From the NCBI GenBank assembly GCA_016256075.1, contig SDVU01000071.1:1-22913 (forward strand): DNA of 22,913 bases, given 5' to 3'. Source of the stretch: Dictyocoela muelleri (Eukaryota > Microsporidia). Below are positions 19,245-22,913 of this stretch, one piece after another. Position numbers and translations under genes: made by a program. The notes under the pieces were generated by a model. That model saw nothing but the letters and a program-made list of their open reading frames with translations. It made no database searches and was not told where the DNA came from. Position 1 is the stretch's first letter; the number at the start of each line of letters is the position of its first letter.

Positions 19245-19320
19245 AGGCGAAAAAAAACCTTAGGTTCGCCTAGCCAGGCGAAAAAAACGTAGATTCGCTT
19301 AGCTAGGCGAATAAACGGCT
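19245..19320. repeat. Short tandem repeat, about 30-bp unit
   Basis: Two and a half copies of a unit start aggcgaaaaaaa and end ttcgcctagc(c). Each unit contains a small palindrome (ttcgcctagccaggcgaa). It lies downstream of MULE 2. Confidence 0.6.
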
Positions 19321-19444
19321 TACCCTTCCATGTAAATCTCACTTGTAAAATCTTTCTAGAGTTCCATGTTAGCCTTGAAGAACAAAAAGGACGTTCTTTT
19401 CTGATTAAATCTTAAAATAAACAATTAAGTTACATCTTAACTAA

Positions 19445-20565
19445 TATACTTGCTTCATTCATGGTTGTCTTGAAAGGTATTTTTCGAAAAAAATAGTACA
19501 CCTTTCATTTTGCATTAATTATAGCACATTAACCTTTTTTTCTCAAATACAAATTTTTGAACCATGACCAAAATAAAACAATTTTTATATTATAATAATG
19601 ATTTTTGAAATATGAATATAATTCATTAATCAATTTATCAACAACATTCTTATTAATAAAAGCCAACTACATTATCATTTTAAAAAATATTATAAATTCA
19701 TTATCTTTTTTATAAATAATTGTTAAATGGAATTGTGGGATTTTTCGCCAAAACAATTGTGAAAAATAAAAAAACCTAACACGTGTTTTTAGAAAAACCT
19801 CTTTAATTGCACCCAAAGCATCACACTCAAAATCATAATAATAATTTCTGGAGAACTTTGCAATTTAGATTTTAAAAATCAAAAAGCTTTACTGTATGCG
19901 TTTTTTGATTTATTTTTTATGATTAAATATGCTAAAGGAGATTATTTGCAATTTATTATCGCCAAAATCGTGTAAATCTGACAAATCCGGAAGGTAAAGT
20001 TCTAAATGTTCCATCACACATCTATGTTTTATTATAAGATAAATGGATTATATTTGAAAACGTAGAAAAAATCTTTACTCTGTCTTGATCATCAATACCA
20101 TTATCGAACATGTAGAAATCCCTACCTTCATTGGGTTTTTATTATTTAGGAATATCATCATTTGCATTTTATATTTCATTCAATTTTCTCATATGGGAAG
20201 AAAAATTTATTGGCGTCTTATACTTAGACATGTAGGGTATAATTTCTGGAGAAATGTTTTGTAATATTTTATAAAGGACATATCTTGTGATTCTTTTGTA
20301 TTTAAAGATCCCTTTTTCATTTCGAGACGAGAAAATAATGATTCATTGTTTCCTGCAATTCGGAAGATGCACATGAGATGTTTGTTGTATGAGAGAGTAC
20401 TTACATGTCGTTTTTAACATCCCTCCACACGTCTTATCTGTACATCACCACTGTTTTTCATAATTATTTTCTATTCTAAAGTTATAACAAAAGCCTTTGT
20501 AAAGAACCATTTCCTTGTTTCGCTTTGTTATAATTATTTCAAAAATTTCATGATCTATCATTGGG
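19445..20565 (-). pseudogene. FLYWCH-MULE transposase 2 relic
   Basis: This is a second FLYWCH-MULE gene on the opposite strand to MULE 1. The likely start is the ATG at 20561 (MIDHEIFEIIITKRN). The finger reads KEMVLYKGFCYNFRIENNYE, then CTDKTCGGMLKTT, and ends with HVH near 20367, giving the C..C..H.H set. A stop falls inside the finger. Further down come DRVKIFSTFSNIIHL (near 20040), MCDGTFRTLPSGF with the first Asp (near 19990-20010), DFECDALGAIKEVFLKTRV with the second Asp (near 19800), YFSQLFWR, LAFINKNVVDKLINELY (near 19640), and a worn TTMNEAS C-terminal landmark near 19455. Many stops and frameshifts make this older than MULE 1. The MULE-like end may extend below 19445. Confidence 0.8.
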
Positions 20566-21027
20566 GTAAATTTTTCAGGATAAAAAAATTTAGTTTCGTT
20601 CCATTTGGCGAAAACATGCCCTGCCGAGCTTGAAGGGTATCGACAATATCTCCAATGTGGGGTCTTATATATGAAAGACAAACTCACATTCCTTTATCAT
20701 TTAAATAAGATTTTTTCCCATTTGATTGTTGCAAATTTTAACATTAGATTACAAACTAAATGCAAATCTAATGTTAAGAAAAATAATTTCTGAAATATAA
20801 AGAATTTTTCAAACGCATCTAATCAATGTCTAGTGCACACCAGTACGCACTAGCGCATCTTTTGAAAACAATCATAGTAAGTATCTATCGCATAAAAGTC
20901 GGTCAATTCTATTTGAAAATATATCGAAAAGAACTTTTTTTAATTAATAAAAAAATATTAATATTATTATAAAATTCATTTTTTATTAATAAAAATATCG
21001 AATACAAATTACCATTACATAAAATTT
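20566..21027. other. Non-coding stretch with two small hairpins
   Basis: No gene is recognised. A perfect 12-bp stem taacattagatt / aatctaatgtta lies at 20739-20776. A 7-bp stem ctagtgc / gcactag with a 10-nt loop lies at 20830-20853. The left part continues the open frame upstream of MULE 2 but shows no known domain. Confidence 0.4.
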
Positions 21028-21632
21028 CGGATCATGCACATTATATCTCTCCAAAGTCATCATGCCTATTATACCCCCCCCAAAAAAAAAAAAATCAATT
21101 AAATATGCAATTATGTGTTCGATTGATTTCATTATGAGATTAACTCTGTCAGCAGATGAAGAGAGGCTTATAAATTTTCGGTTCTACAGTGGGTTAGAGC
21201 ACCCCCTCCCTCAGATTTGTAAGTCTTAATTGGTAAGAGCATAGAGTATGTTTCTTATTTCAAATAAGCTTTAAATCTCAAGATAAGTCCATATATGATT
21301 ATAATTAAAATCCGAAGATATTTAGACTCTTACTAAATTATGTGCTTTACATCAAATTTAGTAAGTGTCTATATATCATCGAATTTATATTATAATCATA
21401 TATGGACTTATCTTGAGATTTAAAGCTTATTTGAAATAAGAAACATACTATATGTTCTTAACAATTAATACTTACAAATCTGAGGGAGGGGGTGCTATAA
21501 CCCGCTAATGAATCGTAAATTTATAAGCCTCTCATCATCTGCTGACAGAGTTAATTTCATAATAAAATCAATCGAACACATAATTGTATATTTAATTAAT
21601 TTTTTTTGGGGGGATATAATAGGCATGATCCG
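21028..21632. mobile_element. Large palindrome, about 600 bp, with foldback core
   Basis: The inverted arms run from cggatcatgc (21028, with a second similar start at 21058) to gcatgatccg (21632) and meet near 21345. The outer arms share catgcctattata, a C/G homopolymer and A-run, ttgatttcatta, aactctgtcagcagatga and aggcttataaatttt. The inner 317 bp (21189-21505) is a relative of the 321-bp foldback at 1433-1753: both have gggttannGCAC ends, a ccct block, gtaagag and atgtttcttattt followed by aaataag. It interrupts the catalytic domain of the Tigger-like transposase on its right. The plus-strand open frame at 21508-21726 is an artefact of this structure. Confidence 0.85.
21189..21505. mobile_element. 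Foldback MITE copy 2 (core of the large palindrome)
   Basis: Its length is within a few bases of the copy at 1433-1753, and it has the same order of landmarks: gggtta..gcac..ccct at the tip, then gtaagag, then atgtttcttatttcaaataag. Outside the landmarks the sequences have diverged. Either the element inserted at the centre of an older palindrome, or the long palindrome is the parent form and the 321-bp copy a shortened one. Confidence 0.6.
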
Positions 21633-22323
21633 CATTTTTGAACTTGCCTATCACAAAATGTTATATCTTTTCAATTCCAGACATATGCAAGTTAAAATTA
21701 TCTTATCCCATCTTTATATCTTTTAATGCCTTTTCTAACATGAGATAATAAACTTTTTGATGGAGCAAGTTTATAAAAAAGTACAGTCTCATCTCAGTTA
21801 AATACATTATCCACACCATATGAAATTATCTCACATCGTAATTCAAAATCTCGTGATTTTGTTTTTGTACAAAAAAGCCTCTCCGCTAGATTGTTTTAGA
21901 GTGATTTTAATCTTTTTTGAATCAATAAATCCAACCGTTATAGGCTGTAAAATCATCGATATGATTATTACTCTCTCCGTGTTCATCTTTAAGTTCAGAA
22001 AATATATGAAGAGCTTTCGTTTTTTTCAAAAGATTCTGTTAAAACCCCACTTTGTGTCTCTACCATATCAACCCATTATTTTAACTTTAAGCATACATCT
22101 TCATGTTTGCAAGTCTTTGAAATATTACTAAGATTGTTTTTATTGATATAGGCTATTATTATTGCATCTTCTTTCTTAATAGAAAATAATATAAATCTTC
22201 TGCAGATTGATTTATTAAATTTGACAAGAAATCTCAGCAATTATCTGTCAGATATATCAATATATCGTTTTGTATATTCTATTATTTCTAATTTCTCACC
22301 AAGTGTTAATCTTTTGTTGTTCA
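21633..22323 (-). pseudogene. Tigger-like transposase 2, 3'-truncated
   Basis: The minus strand starts at an ATG at 22323 with MNNKRLTLGEKLEIIEYTKR, the first helix of a psq-type DNA-binding domain. Near 21890-21990 DDFTAYNGWIY, FKKD and SGEAF match the CENP-B/Tc5-type domain. Near 21735-21830 come DETVLFYKLAPSKSLLS and RKGIKRYKDGIR, the first catalytic Asp region, and near 21645 VIGKFKNADH, equivalent to the VIGKSKNP box. Homology stops exactly where the palindrome at 21632 begins, and I cannot find the rest of the DDD domain on its far side. Stops and frameshifts lie within it. It is a different lineage from the pogo at 8879, with different ends. Confidence 0.82.
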
Positions 22324-22379
22324 TTTTTTTGGTTTGACATTTAATGGGGTCTTATAAAAAATAAATTTAAAATGTGGAA

Positions 22380-22516
22380 GATTATGCGGTGTGATATTAC
22401 GCGAGAAAAACTCATATTTAACTCATAAACAATATTGAAATTTTATTTTTATAAAAGTGGATTTTTATAAGGGGTGTAAATTTATGTGGGGTGTAATATT
22501 ATGTGAGAAACACTGA
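22380..22516 (-). repeat. Possible terminal and subterminal repeats of Tigger 2
   Basis: On the minus strand, cagtgtttctcacataat begins at 22515 beside a TA at 22517, and is followed by tattacaccccac. A diverged copy of the same motif (gagtttttctcgcgtaatat) lies about 100 bp further in (22395-22412). A CAGTG end with TA flank and a subterminal repeat fits a pogo/Tigger terminus just upstream of the transposase start. The partner end was not found. Confidence 0.4.
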
Positions 22517-22913
22517 TATATATCAGAAAATATAAAAAAAAGTTGAATCAATTAAACATTCAATTTAATTGCATCTTTTAAGGCTGTAAAGAGCTCATAG
22601 ATACTTATTGAACCTTCTGAGTGGGATTACAAAAGTCTTTGAATTCTTATATCTTACTCGATATACTCTTTTTAGACCTTTTAGGCTACCAACAACGATT
22701 ATCTAGCCAACTCATTTAATTTGCGAGCTGTAAATATTTGAGCTTATCAAAAATTTTCCGAAAAATAGGACAACTGTCTTCCCTCGAAAATAAGAAATTT
22801 TTAAAAGTTCAATTTTTAAAAATTTAAAAAATGATTGGAAATCCTTGAAAATAAGAAAAAAAATACCTCGAAAATAAGAAAGAAAATTAAATCTTTTTAA
22901 TCACAAAGTATGA
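22517..22913. other. A+T-rich end of window, possible pogo-like end
   Basis: No gene is recognised. From about 22770 the sequence reads caactgtcttccctcgaaaa, and taagaaa-type motifs recur: ccttgaaaataagaaa near 22841 and cctcgaaaataagaaa near 22866. This is reminiscent of pogo/Tigger ends with subterminal repeats. If so, the element extends beyond the window. Confidence 0.25.

Noticed and set aside
21508-21726. Plus-strand 72-codon open frame
   Set aside because: Its first half is the right arm of the large palindrome and its second half is antisense to Tigger 2.
21820-22131. Plus-strand 103-codon open frame
   Set aside because: It is antisense to the DNA-binding and first catalytic regions of the Tigger 2 transposase.

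Overview
This window looks like a transposon graveyard from a strongly A+T-rich eukaryotic genome. I recognise no host gene, rRNA or intact tRNA. Nearly everything that can be identified belongs to mobile elements: two Ty3/gypsy LTR retrotransposons, two pogo/Tigger-type transposases, two FLYWCH-MULE transposases, one Merlin (IS1595/ISXO2-like) transposase, and several families of foldback elements and satellites. Every coding element is decayed. This mix in an A+T-rich genome resembles the repeat-rich microsporidia (an inference from family knowledge), but an invertebrate or another parasitic eukaryote is not excluded.

Layout. 1-365: short hairpins and simple repeats. 366-2203: a non-autonomous pogo-like element with TA flanks that carries a 14-bp satellite, a 321-bp foldback and a tRNA-like inverted pair. 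2490-6975: Ty3/gypsy element A (minus strand) with both LTRs. 7115-7870: a 23-bp minisatellite, then a second block of the same 14-bp satellite. 7917-8669: a foldback element with long, internally palindromic ends. 8879-16009: a complete pogo/Tigger element (minus strand, TA flanks). Its transposase is split by Ty3/gypsy element B (plus strand, 11039-15273) and by two copies of a small hairpin MITE. 16800-17530: Merlin relic (minus). 17540-18820: FLYWCH-MULE 1 (plus). 18828-19203: a foldback. 19445-20565: FLYWCH-MULE 2 (minus). 21028-21632: a 600-bp palindrome whose core is a second copy of the 1433-1753 foldback. 21633-22516: a second Tigger-like lineage (minus), cut at its catalytic domain by that palindrome. 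22517-22913: A+T-rich DNA that may hold one end of a further pogo-like element.

No pathway or operon is present. What can be read is relative history: the pogo/Tigger element was there first, the MITEs and Ty3/gypsy element B entered it later, and the large foldback entered the second Tigger. The least expected observations are the shared 14-bp GGGTTAAAAAAYAT satellite, whose motif strand switches within both blocks, and the foldback family that occurs at both ends of the window. All alignments and identities were judged by eye.
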